A stretch of DNA of 64,000 nucleotides. Source: Chitinophaga nivalis. GTDB taxonomy: Bacteria > Bacteroidota > Bacteroidia > Chitinophagales > Chitinophagaceae. This document shows positions 35,506 to 44,683 of this stretch, piece after piece (the stretch's first letter is position 1; each line of letters opens with the position of its first letter). The position numbers and the translations under genes were made by a program. The DNA lies in assembly GCF_025989125.1 (NCBI RefSeq), contig NZ_JAPDNR010000001.1, positions 2,896,301-2,960,300 on the forward strand, given 5' to 3'. The notes under the pieces were generated by a model. It saw only the letters and a list, made by a program, of their open reading frames with translations, searched no databases and was not told where the DNA came from.

Positions 35506-36015
35506 TTACGCCGCAGCACCATTTACCTGCTGATAAATGTTTTGTAATTGCCGGGTATGTCTTTGGGTATGGTATAACATAAAGTGAATCCATTCCGACC
35601 GGGTGAGCGTACCTATTTGTGGTAATGCACTGTCCGTACAAAGCAACTGGAGATCGAGAGTAGTTGCCGCTTCACCTACCTGCTGCCAGGCTTGTTCCAA
35701 ACTGTTTAATAAAGCTGCCTGCTCATGAGGAGCCGCGGATGGCTGTACAAAATCCGGTGCAGTCATTTTTAAATCGAAGTCCAGAAATATTTTCGCCAGG
35801 ATAGCATTTTTTTCTTCCGGATCTCTGTCGGCAACGCTAACAGGACCATACAGCACACCCGGGAACACGGATTTCTGTAAATGATCTGCCACCTGACCGG
35901 CGGTCCAGCTGCCGGCAAAAGGAACCGTATTAAACTGTTCCTCATCGAACCGGGCAAGGGCTTGCAATAATGCAGCGGAAGTATCTTCAATAACGTTGGA
36001 AATAGTGGCTGACAT
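35506..36015 (-). CDS. DinB-superfamily protein
   Basis: A 169-residue four-helix bundle protein. FAGSWTAGQVADHLQKSVF carries the first metal His; WIHFMLYHTQRHTRQLQNIY carries the other two near the C-terminus. This is the DinB_2 group, probably metal-dependent. Similar in kind to the DinB-like gene at 23.3 kb but not closely related. It opens a run of small enzymes on the minus strand. Substrate unknown. Confidence 0.78.
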   Translation of the reverse strand: MSATISNVIEDTSAALLQALARFDEEQFNTVPFAGSWTAGQVADHLQKSVFPGVLYGPVSVADRDPEEKNAILAKIFLDFDLKMTAPDFVQPSAAPHEQAALLNSLEQAWQQVGEAATTLDLQLLCTDSALPQIGTLTRSEWIHFMLYHTQRHTRQLQNIYQQVNGAAA

Positions 36016-36202
36016 CTGAAAATAATTTAAAGATGAAGTGATGGGAATAACGATCGTTGTTGCAAATGGCTGCCGGATAAAGGCAGCCCGTCCATTACTA
36101 TGTTGTTAACACAAAATTAGGCAGAATCAACGGTTTTGCCCGGGGGCAGACAAGACATTCAGGCGGGCCGGCAAGGACATTTTTTCACCATCACTTCTTT
36201 TA

Positions 36203-36706
36203 TTATTTTAATTTTTTCAGATAATTCACGGACACTTTTTCAAAACCATTTTTTTCAAAGAAGTGATGTGCCTGTTCGTTGTGTATACCACTTTCCAGCA
36301 GTATAAAAGCTGCGTCCTGCAGGAAGTCTGCCTGTTGTGCAAATGCCAGTATCTTGCTGCCCAGGGATTGTCCTCTGGCTGCCTGTGCAATGATCATATC
36401 TTCCAGTATCGCATAATTTTTACGCGGGGTATAGATGATATTAAATGCGGCGATGCCCAGGATGGTACCGGTATCATCTGCAGCGATGAGTATCCGGAGC
36501 GCTTCATGGGCCTGTTGTTCAAAAGCCTTGCTGTACTGGGCCGTTAAAATAGCTGCCAGGTCTTTGTTCCAGTTGTTGGGATCATCTGCCCGGCCCCCGG
36601 TGATTTCTCCGTGCGAGATATACGTGTTTGTTTTATGGGCTATAAAAAAATCAACTACAGCAGTCAGCTGGCGGGGATCTTCAAGCAGGTAAATAGTGTA
36701 TGCCAT
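36203..36706 (-). CDS. GNAT-family N-acetyltransferase
   Basis: A 167-residue acetyl-CoA-dependent N-acetyltransferase. The pyrophosphate-binding motif A is visible as LEDMIIAQAARGQSLGSKIL, with the R/Q-x-x-G-x-G pattern, and motif B as LESGIHNEQAHHFFEKNGFE. Length is typical. The acceptor amine cannot be deduced. A palindrome GGGTTA and TAACCC at about 36714-36734 flanks its upstream region and could be a control site. It sits between DinB-like and DHFR-like genes. Confidence 0.85.
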   Translation of the reverse strand: MAYTIYLLEDPRQLTAVVDFFIAHKTNTYISHGEITGGRADDPNNWNKDLAAILTAQYSKAFEQQAHEALRILIAADDTGTILGIAAFNIIYTPRKNYAILEDMIIAQAARGQSLGSKILAFAQQADFLQDAAFILLESGIHNEQAHHFFEKNGFEKVSVNYLKKLK

Positions 36707-36866
36707 CAGTAGTGGGTTATGTATTTATGTAACCCGTTAAAGATAGACAAAACCCACCTACCCGCGATACCTCCTGCTGCAGTTGGGAAGCACAAGTCAG
36801 AAACCCGTCACCGGCAATCTGCTAAAAAAAACAGCTGAAATAATCCTACCTGCTACCATGCCATCA

Positions 36867-37493
36867 TTATTGAAACAGGTTGGACTGATCCCAGTTGAAC
36901 CGTGGTGCAGAAATGTCTGGTAGCACCGGGCGGTAGCGCAATAGCACCACACCGTTGCTGAAGGGCGTGGTATCGATGAGTTGCAGGGCTAAGTGTTGCT
37001 CCACATTTTCGAACAGGGGGGTACCACTGCCTATAGCAACAGGGTTTACCCATATCCTGTATTCATCAATCAGTTCCATTTGAATAAAAGCAGCAGCAAT
37101 GGTGACGCCACCATACATAATCATATCTTTCCCGGGTTGTTGTTTTAACTGCATGATGGCTTCCCGGATATTTTCTTTCATCAGCCGTGAATGCTGCCAC
37201 GTGACTTTGGATAATGTTCTGGAAAAAACAATTTTGGGCAGGCTGTTCATCAGCCGGGCAAAGGCCAGATCCTGCCTGTTGCTGTAAGGATCTCTTGCTG
37301 CAACAGGCCAGTGGTCGGCCATTTTCTGATAGGTGACACGTCCGGCCAGGATAGTATCCGCCGCACTTAATTGGTCGTAGGCATAGGTTGCCATTTCATG
37401 ATTCCAGTGCGGGAAATGCCAGTCCAGTTCGCCGTTGGGTCCGGCCATAAAGCCGTCCAGGGTCAGGTTAATTGAAAGAATCACTTTTCTCAT
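36867..37493 (-). CDS. Dihydrofolate reductase-like (RibD C-terminal family) protein
   Basis: A 208-residue protein with the RibD_C/DHFR-like fold. It opens KVILSINLTLDGFMAGPNGE, followed by ADTILAGRVTYQKMADHWP, KIVFSRTLSKV and IMYGGVTIAAAFI, the usual NADPH-binding elements of the family. These proteins are common stress-operon companions and only rarely reduce folate. It lies 55 bp after the DoxX gene start of the same run. Substrate unknown. Confidence 0.85.
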   Translation of the reverse strand: MRKVILSINLTLDGFMAGPNGELDWHFPHWNHEMATYAYDQLSAADTILAGRVTYQKMADHWPVAARDPYSNRQDLAFARLMNSLPKIVFSRTLSKVTWQHSRLMKENIREAIMQLKQQPGKDMIMYGGVTIAAAFIQMELIDEYRIWVNPVAIGSGTPLFENVEQHLALQLIDTTPFSNGVVLLRYRPVLPDISAPRFNWDQSNLFQ

Positions 37494-37548
37494 TTTCAGC
37501 AGATAAATCGGTATTAAAAAATAGACAGATGATGACCGCTTCCTGCGG

Positions 37549-37935
37549 TCATATAATACTGACGGGCATTCTTGCTGCCAGTCTTTTATGATGAAAAATA
37601 TAAGAGCCGGCTATTAACACATAACCAATCAGTATGGGCGTCCACCCACTCATGGGGGTGCCCGTAGCGATGCCGGAATAGAGGGCGCCGGTCAGGTCGT
37701 ATGCGAGGCCGGCATATGCCCATTCTTTCAGCCGGGGAAAACCGGGAAAGAGCAGGGCGGTAATGCCCAGCAGTTTGGCGATACCCAGGAATGGCAGCAG
37801 GTAGGCCGGATAGCCCAGTTGTTTGAAGTAGGCTTCTGCCTCCGGTACAGCTAATATATCCGGTATGGCAGATGCAATCATGAGTAATGATAACAACAAG
37901 GTAAAGATCCAGTAAGCAGTATTGATTTTTTTCAT
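37549..37935 (-). CDS. DoxX-like membrane protein
   Basis: A 128-residue protein with four membrane segments. The end of the first helix (IASAIPDILAVPEAEAYFKQLGYPAYLLPFLGIAKLLG region, residues about 21-58) matches the DoxX-like pattern, with LGYP and LG-x-AKLLG conserved. DoxX-like proteins are small quinone-linked or redox membrane proteins. It is followed by the DHFR-like gene and preceded by the SRPBCC gene, a frequent trio in Bacteroidota. Exact function unknown. Confidence 0.82.
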   Translation of the reverse strand: MKKINTAYWIFTLLLSLLMIASAIPDILAVPEAEAYFKQLGYPAYLLPFLGIAKLLGITALLFPGFPRLKEWAYAGLAYDLTGALYSGIATGTPMSGWTPILIGYVLIAGSYIFHHKRLAARMPVSII

Positions 37936-38022
37936 GGAATAAAAAATTTACGATGATTTACAAAGGGTGATGAGATGGTGGATGAGATAGGTGTATCGGT
38001 TAAAAAAGCGCAGCGGACAAAC

Positions 38023-38520
38023 TCATTTAAGCTTGTAATGCAGGTGGATGATTTTAGTCAGTAAACTTTCCAGGCGATCCAGGGTCTGGTTCATGCTTTC
38101 CATGGTGGCATGTTCGCGGAGTACTTTGTCACGGGCGGCCCGGGTCGGAAAAAGCAGCTGCATGTTGAGCCGTGTTTGTTTATCCTGCGCTGTAAAAAGA
38201 AGGGTGATGGTACATTGGTCTGTTTCATTATGATTGTGGTGCATGTATACCAGGTGATCCGGAGATACGGTTTCTAAAAAGATGACTTCATGGTGGTAAT
38301 AGCCCCCGTCCGGACCCAGTATCACGAACCGCCAGCTGCCGCCGGGTCTTACGCTGATGTATTCACTGTTAATGGAAAATCCTTCGGGTACCCACCAGTG
38401 TTCCAGGTGAAGGGGGTCGGTCCAGGCCTGATAAACGAGTTCGCGGGGTGCATTAAAAAGACGTGTGAGATGTAGCTCCCGGTCGGAAGTATTCCCGTTA
38501 GCCTCATTGCTTGCATACAT
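38023..38520 (-). CDS. SRPBCC/AHSA1-family protein
   Basis: A 165-residue START-like protein of the AHSA1 (Aha1 C-terminal) type. It begins with MYASNEANG, then LTRLFNAPRELVYQAWTDPLHLEHWWVPEGFS, the family's N-terminal signature, and ends with the long helix typical of the fold. The frame is open upstream to 38727, but that extension is low-complexity and unlike any family, so ATG 38520 is preferred. These proteins bind small hydrophobic ligands. It precedes the DoxX and DHFR-like genes. Confidence 0.82.
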   Translation of the reverse strand: MYASNEANGNTSDRELHLTRLFNAPRELVYQAWTDPLHLEHWWVPEGFSINSEYISVRPGGSWRFVILGPDGGYYHHEVIFLETVSPDHLVYMHHNHNETDQCTITLLFTAQDKQTRLNMQLLFPTRAARDKVLREHATMESMNQTLDRLESLLTKIIHLHYKLK

Positions 38521-39151
38521 GTGCTGTACTTTTTTTGGGGATGAATAATAGTTATCAGAGGGAATCTGATGTGGTGCCATACGGTGGTAATGCCATGCCG
38601 CTGCCGCAGATGCATGGTAGCAGCTGTATTGGTTATTCATGGTTATCTGATGATGAAAGTGATAGACAAAGTTTTCCCTTACCGGACCTGGGCAGGGTAC
38701 CGCGTCCGGTTTACACAGATTTTTCACCAGGTATTGTCATGCGACAACACCCACCCTGCATGCGACAAATAAATCTGGTGATAATAGTACCTGCCGGAAC
38801 GGGCACGTTAGGGCGCCGGTTACCGGATCAACGTTCCCGGAAGGGTGCAACATCAGCCATCGGCTTGAATTTCCGGTTAGGTTGGAGGTTTATGGAGGAC
38901 CTTTTTCTGATCAGATGATATATCCTGATAGCTGTAAAATTAGGACGTTTGCATCGCTTAAAAGGGGTGGACCCCCGACAAACTAGGAGGAAAATGCGAC
39001 AGCCGGATGTCGGTATTTCCCCCCTCTGTTTTTAGGGGAAAATGACCATTAATGTATACGTACCTGCGAACAATATGAAAGCCTAATGGGTTAATAAGGG
39101 TGCCATACTAAAAAGACAACCTGATTTACCCACCTTTAAATATGATACGTA
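38521..39151. other. 631-bp intergenic region with repeated ATGCGACA
   Basis: Divergent region between SRPBCC and an alpha/beta hydrolase. The word ATGCGACA occurs at 38739, 38760 and 38994; the first two are 21 bp apart. TTGTC-ATGC-GACAA at 38734-38747 is a perfect inverted repeat. CGACA and TGTCG near 38997-39013 form a second one. No gene could be supported. The repeats look like sites for a regulator not encoded in this window. Confidence 0.4.
38734..38768. promoter_or_regulatory. Two ATGCGACAA sites 21 bp apart
   Basis: ATGCGACAA occurs at 38739-38747 and 38760-38768, two helical turns apart. The first copy lies in the inverted repeat TTGTC-ATGC-GACAA. This spacing is usual for a dimeric activator or repressor. 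The regulator is not known. Confidence 0.35.
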
Positions 39152-39844
39152 ATGGGAGCTAAACTGAATATCATTCTTGTTCATGGCGCCTGGGGCGATG
39201 GATCCCACTGGCGGCATGTGATTCCGCAACTGGATGCCAAAGGGTACAATGTGACTGCGGTACAGAATCCGCTGACTTCCCTGGCCGATGATGTAGACAG
39301 AACGCGCCGGCTGGCGAAAGCGCAGGATGGGCCGGTACTGCTGGTCGGGCATTCCTATGGCGGGGCCGTTATTACCGGCGCCGGTCATGAATCCAATGTG
39401 GTGGGGCTGGTATATGTAGCGGCCTTTGCACCGGATAAGGGAGAATCGCTGGGCAGTATCCTGGGGCGTACGGCACCTACCTCCGGTGGCGCCTTTATCC
39501 GTCCGGATGCCGATGGTTTTTTATGGATTGCCCGCGAAGGATTTCATGAAAGTTTTTGTCAGGACCTGGACAAAGAAGAGTCACTGGTCATGGCGTTATC
39601 GCAGAAGCCTATTGCCGGTCGTTGTTTTGCAGACGAATCCGGAGAACCTGCCTGGAGAGTAAAACCCAGCTGGTACCAGGTGTCTTCCCAGGATCACATG
39701 ATTCCACCGGAAACAGAAGCCTGGCTGGCAGAAAGAATGCAGACACAGAAAACCATCACCCTGGATGCCAGTCATGCCTCCCTGGCGTCGCGCCCGGATG
39801 AAATCATAGCCCTGATTGACGAAGCAGCCAAATCTTTCTCGTAA
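39152..39844 (+). CDS. Alpha/beta hydrolase, EstC-like
   Basis: A 230-residue cytoplasmic hydrolase. LVHGAWGDGSHW is the oxyanion region, GHSYGG the nucleophile elbow with its Ser, SSQDHMIPP the acidic residue loop and LDASHASLASRP the catalytic His. The sequence resembles small esterases of the salicylate-esterase/hydroxynitrile-lyase-like branch (EstC-type). No signal peptide. It stands alone on the plus strand between divergent blocks. Substrate unknown. Confidence 0.88.
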   Translation: MGAKLNIILVHGAWGDGSHWRHVIPQLDAKGYNVTAVQNPLTSLADDVDRTRRLAKAQDGPVLLVGHSYGGAVITGAGHESNVVGLVYVAAFAPDKGESLGSILGRTAPTSGGAFIRPDADGFLWIAREGFHESFCQDLDKEESLVMALSQKPIAGRCFADESGEPAWRVKPSWYQVSSQDHMIPPETEAWLAERMQTQKTITLDASHASLASRPDEIIALIDEAAKSFS

Positions 39845-39959
39845 GCATTACTGATAAAGCATTCAACAATATGCCTGGTATAGTCTGATAACCGCAGTGG
39901 ATGTATGGCGGATACCAGACTGTTACCAGGCGTACTGCTATAAGGGTGTTATACACGCG

Positions 39960-41225
39960 TTATCGGGTAATTCCGTATTTCGTTTTATATTTTTCGTACA
40001 GCATTTTGTGTTTGTCGTTAAGATCAATCTCACGGCCTTGTATAAACGCAAGCGTCACCTGGTTGCTGCGCATATCCAGTAAATCGCCTTTGCTCACCAC
40101 AATATTGGCATCCTTGCCGGTTTCCAGAGAACCTGTCTGGTGGGCGATCCCCAATATCTTCGCCGCGTTGAGCGTGATAGCGCTGAGGGCTTCCTCTTTA
40201 CTCAATCCATAGGCGCTGGCCGTGCCGGCCTGAAACATCAGGTTGCGCTGCCGCCAGTAACCATTGTCGCTGATAGCGAACAACACCCCTGCACGTTGCA
40301 GCTGACCGGCTGTTTTATACGGCTGGTCAATCGGATCGTCTGCCGTTAGTGGCAGGGAGTGGGCCGGTTGCAGGATCACGGCTATCTGCTGTTGTTTCAG
40401 CAGGTCGGCAATCATCCACGCATCGGCGCCGCCTACTATCACAACGGATATATCAAACTCCTTTGCCAGCCCGACTGCCAGCATCATTTCCTGTACCAGG
40501 GTGGCATGCACAAAGAGTGGCTGCTCTTTTTTAAACAAAGACTGCAATGCTTCAAATTTGAGGTTGACAACACTATGCTGCTGGCTGGACAGATACGCTT
40601 TTGCTTCCCGCAGGAATGTTCTGGCTTCTTCCAGTTGCTCCAATACCGCTGCTGCCGGCATGCCGGGATATGGCCGGGGAATATAGAAATGTTGTCCGGC
40701 TTCGGCTTTGTAGGCTGCATCCTGCCAGTCCCACGCATCCAGTTGCATGACGGCGGAAGTACCTGCAAACAGTTCACCCTGCGGCACAATGTGCGCCAGC
40801 AGTACACCATTAGATCGAAGCGTGTTGATGATCCTGGAATCCGTGTTATAGGCGACGACGGCACGTACCGACGGATTATAGGGGCCTGTTTCGCGGTAAT
40901 CCATGGTGGGGCGTTCGCGGTCTACTTCCACCAGGCCTACCTGCGTGGCTGGTGCAATCAGACCCGGATAAAGATGCTGTCCGCCCAGATCACGGATGGT
41001 AGCGCCGGGAGGAGCCGCGATACCAGTGCCGATAGCCGTTATTTTTCCCTGCTGGAAGGCAATGCTGCCGTTGGGAATCACCTGGCCATTACCAACATGT
41101 ATGGTGGCATTGGTGAGATAGATGGGTTTATCCTGTGGCGGGGCGGGGAGCGTGGCTTCCTGCGCCATTGTTGCGAGGCTGTTCAGTACTAACGCGATCG
41201 TATATATGAAAACGTGCTTTTTCAT
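39960..41225 (-). CDS. Amidohydrolase-family protein lacking metal ligands
   Basis: A 421-residue exported protein (signal peptide ends SLATMAQ) with the amidohydrolase frame: AIGTGIAAPPGATIRDLGG then the GQHLYPGLI strand, the C-terminal LNAAKILGIAHQTGSLETGKDANIV. The HxH metal pair expected after PGLID is replaced (PGLIAPATQ), and the final catalytic Asp is weak (FAISDNG). So it is probably not a hydrolase. It follows the 911-residue double amidohydrolase by 21 bp and may act as a partner subunit. This loss was seen by eye in the translation. Confidence 0.7.
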   Translation of the reverse strand: MKKHVFIYTIALVLNSLATMAQEATLPAPPQDKPIYLTNATIHVGNGQVIPNGSIAFQQGKITAIGTGIAAPPGATIRDLGGQHLYPGLIAPATQVGLVEVDRERPTMDYRETGPYNPSVRAVVAYNTDSRIINTLRSNGVLLAHIVPQGELFAGTSAVMQLDAWDWQDAAYKAEAGQHFYIPRPYPGMPAAAVLEQLEEARTFLREAKAYLSSQQHSVVNLKFEALQSLFKKEQPLFVHATLVQEMMLAVGLAKEFDISVVIVGGADAWMIADLLKQQQIAVILQPAHSLPLTADDPIDQPYKTAGQLQRAGVLFAISDNGYWRQRNLMFQAGTASAYGLSKEEALSAITLNAAKILGIAHQTGSLETGKDANIVVSKGDLLDMRSNQVTLAFIQGREIDLNDKHKMLYEKYKTKYGITR

Positions 41226-41246
41226 GGTTGTTGTAGTTTAGGAAGA

Positions 41247-43982
41247 TTAGTGGCTTAATGTTTCATGCGCGTGCTGTTCGGGCTGAAATTCGCATTGGTG
41301 TGGCGTAGGAGGGTTATACACGACCGCTCTCACGGGGGCGCCGGTACGTTTTTCCGCGATCATTTTTTGTATCAGCCGGTTACGTTCTGCAGCGATACGT
41401 TGCTGTACCAGCAGGTCGTTGTTGCGGTCAAACAGGAGGGTACCGTCTACGATGGTTTTTTCTACCTTTGCATAGATGCTGAGCGGGTGATCACTCCACA
41501 ATACCAGGTCCGCATCTTTCCCGGTCCGGATGCTGCCCACCAGCTGGTCAATGTGCAACAGTTTCGCCGGATACAGGGTGACCATTTTCAGCGCTTCTTC
41601 TTCCGGCATATTACCATACTTAATACTCTTGGCAGCTTCCTGGTTCAGTCTTCTGCCTTGCTCCGGATCATCGGAGTTGATGGCAACAGTTATCCCATTT
41701 TGTTGCATCAGGCGGGCATTGTAGGGGATGGCATCCTGTGTTTCATAGGAGAATGTCCACCAGTCGGAGAAGGTAGAGGCGCCCACGCCATGTTGTTTCA
41801 TTTTGCCGGCGATCTTATAACCTTCCAGTACGTGTGTAAAGGTGTTGAGGGTAAATCCGAACCGGTCTGCTACTTTCATCAGCATCAGCATCTCATTCTG
41901 TGAAAAGGAATGACAGGTGATAAAACGTTTGTGTTGCAACACTTCTGCCAGTGCTTCCAGCTGAAGGTCACGGCGTTTGTCGGGGCCTTGCTGCATATAG
42001 GCACGGGCACGGGTAAATGCATCTGCATATACCTGTTCTCCACCCATACGGGATTGTGGAAAGCGGTTCCTGTGTAGCTCACCCCAGGAGCTTTGTTTGG
42101 TGCCTTCTCCCAATGCCATTTTGAGAAAAGGTGCCTGGTTGGCAAATTTCAGTCCTTCTGCATTGGCGCCCCAGCGGAGTTTAATCAGCTGACTTTGTCC
42201 GCCGATGGCATTGGCGCTGCCATGCAGCAACTGCGCCGTGGTGACGCCGCCGGCCAGCTGCCGGTAAATACTGATGTCTTCCGGATTAACGACATCGCCT
42301 ACACGTACTTCTGCGGTAACTGATTTTCCCGGTTCATTGACGTCGTACATACCATCGCCCGGAATGGCAATATGCGAGTGTTCATCTATTATACCCGGTG
42401 TCAGGTGTTTGCCGGTACCATCTATAACGATGGCGTTGCCAGCAGGAATATTTTTCCCTACCTGTACAATTTTGCCATTACGTACCAATACATCAGTGTC
42501 TTCCAGTTTACCGGCGGCTTCACTGGTCCATACGGTGGCATGGGCAATGAGTATATCCTGTGGCGTGGGTACGGTTTCCCAGCCATAGCCTGTGAAGGGA
42601 TAATATAATTTACCCAATACCGGCAGTGGAGGTGTAGGCGTAGTGGGCGTAGCCGGTTGTCCGTTGTCCGGTTGAATAATATAGCGGTTGCCCTGTATCC
42701 AGTTCTGCAACAGGCGTGTATTTTCCTGAAACAGCGGACCGGAAGTAATGAGGAAGTTCGCCAGTTTGCCAGGCTCCAGACTACCTACCTGGTCATATGC
42801 CTGGAGCAGGGTAGCGGGTGTTTTGGTAAGTGCTTCCAGGGCCTTTTGTTCACTGAGTCCATAGGCGATGGCTTTGCGCAGATTGGCCTGAAACTGAGGG
42901 AGGTTGCTGCTGCCATCTGCCGTGAGGCAGAAAGGTATGCGTGCTTTCTCGAAGGCACCGGGTTGTGTGGGTGCCAGCTCCCAGTGTTTAAGGTCGGTAA
43001 GGGTGAGCAGGCGCGCATCCGCAACGCTGTTGAGATCAAAGGCGGCGGGGAAGTTGAGCGGCAGAATGAAAGTAGCTTTCGTAGCCGCCATTTCAGGTAT
43101 GCGCTGGTATTCATTACCGCCCCCTTTGATAATGTATTGTACGCCAAATTCGTCGCCGATTTTATCTGCGCGGAGTACATTCCATTTATCATCAGTGGCA
43201 AATATCTGCGGCAGCTGCTGCAACTGATTCCAGGCTTGCAGGCTCAGGTTAACGCCTTCTCCCGGCGGCCGGGAAGCATACCATTTAGCATCCAGGTAGG
43301 TTTGTCGTAACAAGGCTACGCTGCCCATGAAGGAATAGGGATAGTTCTGCAAAGAACTGCCTTTATCCAGGGAATAGGCGGCGGCGGCTTTTTCGCGGAG
43401 CATGACTTTATGCTCGCGGTCATTGGCGAGGGTAACGAGAGCCGCACTGCCGCGGGCAATACCATCGGGTCGTTGGGTGAGTACGGTGCCAAAACCGGCA
43501 CTTCTTAAAGTGGCAGCCTGGCTGTTGTTGACCTGGAATAAAGCGGCTGCATTGACTTCACTCTGGATCGCCTGGTTCCAGTTGTAGGCGCCTTTTTTGT
43601 TGGACAGGAACTGAGGCAGCTGGGCGAATACATTGGTGACCCTGCGTGCCGGTGGTGCTGCATCCTGGCCATAGTTGCTGTAGATGTCTATGAGGGAAGG
43701 GTAGATGTATTTCCCCTGGCAGTCTACCACTACCGCATCTGCGGGAATCGTAGCCGCTGCGGCTACCTGCGTGATTTTTCCTTCGCGGATCACGAGGGTG
43801 GCATCCGGGAGGGTGTTCTGCGCATCTTTTACAATGGTCGCATGGGTGAAGGCATAACATCCTTCCCGTGGTGAGGCGACACCATTGACCGGAAAAGTAG
43901 TTTGTGCCTGGGCATAGTGAATGGCAGATAAAAAAGACAGGCATAACGGTAACGCATATCTTTTCAGTAAGGTACCGGCCAT
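41247..43982 (-). CDS. Two-domain amidohydrolase, only the second domain intact
   Basis: A 911-residue exported protein. Signal peptide MAGTLLKRYALPLCLSFLSA ends near AQA. The first amidohydrolase half (to about 440) lost its HxH pair (IYPSLIDIYSNYG). The second half (about 475-880) is intact: PGIIDEHSHIA for HxH, then ITCHSF, FTHVLEGY for the histidines and INSDDPEQ for Asp. It ends GSIRTGKDADLVLWSDHPL, as is usual. It likely hydrolyses an amide or cyclic imide in the periplasm, possibly a peptide derivative. ATG 43982 starts the signal peptide; the frame is open to 44063. Confidence 0.8.
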   Translation of the reverse strand: MAGTLLKRYALPLCLSFLSAIHYAQAQTTFPVNGVASPREGCYAFTHATIVKDAQNTLPDATLVIREGKITQVAAAATIPADAVVVDCQGKYIYPSLIDIYSNYGQDAAPPARRVTNVFAQLPQFLSNKKGAYNWNQAIQSEVNAAALFQVNNSQAATLRSAGFGTVLTQRPDGIARGSAALVTLANDREHKVMLREKAAAAYSLDKGSSLQNYPYSFMGSVALLRQTYLDAKWYASRPPGEGVNLSLQAWNQLQQLPQIFATDDKWNVLRADKIGDEFGVQYIIKGGGNEYQRIPEMAATKATFILPLNFPAAFDLNSVADARLLTLTDLKHWELAPTQPGAFEKARIPFCLTADGSSNLPQFQANLRKAIAYGLSEQKALEALTKTPATLLQAYDQVGSLEPGKLANFLITSGPLFQENTRLLQNWIQGNRYIIQPDNGQPATPTTPTPPLPVLGKLYYPFTGYGWETVPTPQDILIAHATVWTSEAAGKLEDTDVLVRNGKIVQVGKNIPAGNAIVIDGTGKHLTPGIIDEHSHIAIPGDGMYDVNEPGKSVTAEVRVGDVVNPEDISIYRQLAGGVTTAQLLHGSANAIGGQSQLIKLRWGANAEGLKFANQAPFLKMALGEGTKQSSWGELHRNRFPQSRMGGEQVYADAFTRARAYMQQGPDKRRDLQLEALAEVLQHKRFITCHSFSQNEMLMLMKVADRFGFTLNTFTHVLEGYKIAGKMKQHGVGASTFSDWWTFSYETQDAIPYNARLMQQNGITVAINSDDPEQGRRLNQEAAKSIKYGNMPEEEALKMVTLYPAKLLHIDQLVGSIRTGKDADLVLWSDHPLSIYAKVEKTIVDGTLLFDRNNDLLVQQRIAAERNRLIQKMIAEKRTGAPVRAVVYNPPTPHQCEFQPEQHAHETLSH

Positions 43983-44683
43983 GCCGGTGCGGATGGGAGA
44001 GGCAGTAAGCGGGCTTCCGGCGGGCTTTTCTGTACGCGTGTTTAAGAATAAGAAGCTTGTCATGTCATGTGGTTTTAACGAAACTCATCGTGTAGGTTAT
44101 GCAGATATTTGACTATCGCGTTTCAAGGATAATGACACGAAGCAGATGGCTGACCCCTATCTTTTCTGATAACAATAATTTCTATGCTCAGGCGTTCATC
44201 GTCAACGTTATACCCGCTAATTCATTGGGTAGCTATTGCAAAAAATATGGTAATTGTTATGAGTGGTAACCACCCGTTTTATGCAGGCATAAACGGTTGT
44301 TCTATCCATACCCGAATACAGGATAACAAGTGCCGGTGTATTTTTTTTCTTCTTAAGAAAAACATAAAAAGGATAAATGGAAAAGGTGGCTTTTTAGAAA
44401 AGGGGTGATTTTTTTTGCGTGGTGATATGTATTACAAATAACATTTTGTAAATTAAAGTGCTGGCTGCCTGTGAGAGACGAGAGAAACCCGGACGGGTAT
44501 TTCGGGTACTATTGTATTAATAAATTTTAAACTTATTATTAACCCAGCTATACTCCGGGAAAAATCCGGAAATTGGATCCCGATAAGTATATATCAATCA
44601 GTGAACAAGTACGGTGAACAAGATATCCTGTAAACACAAACCCGTTTATACTATCCTTTAATCTATAAACACATCAGTAAACA
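43983..44683. other. 701-bp intergenic region upstream of the GH30 gene
   Basis: Divergent region between the amidohydrolase and GH30 genes. It is AT-rich, with a perfect inverted repeat at 44432-44451 and a T-rich tract at 44342-44400. A poorly supported 27-residue N-terminal extension of the amidohydrolase frame lies at 43983-44063. No other gene is supported. Confidence 0.45.
44432..44451. promoter_or_regulatory. Inverted repeat upstream of the GH30 gene
   Basis: TTACAAA-TAACAT-TTTGTAA, perfect 7-bp arms with a 6-base spacer. It lies 233 bp before ATG 44684. A looser ACAAA/TTTGT pair precedes the GH8 gene as well. An operator is plausible but not shown. Confidence 0.35.

Noticed and set aside
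38521..38727. 69-residue N-terminal extension of the SRPBCC protein
   Set aside because: The segment is rich in His, Tyr and Ala with no family similarity; the domain begins right after ATG 38520.
40359..41192. 277-codon frame opposite the 421-residue amidohydrolase-like protein
   Set aside because: No motif; the minus-strand product has a signal peptide and family features.
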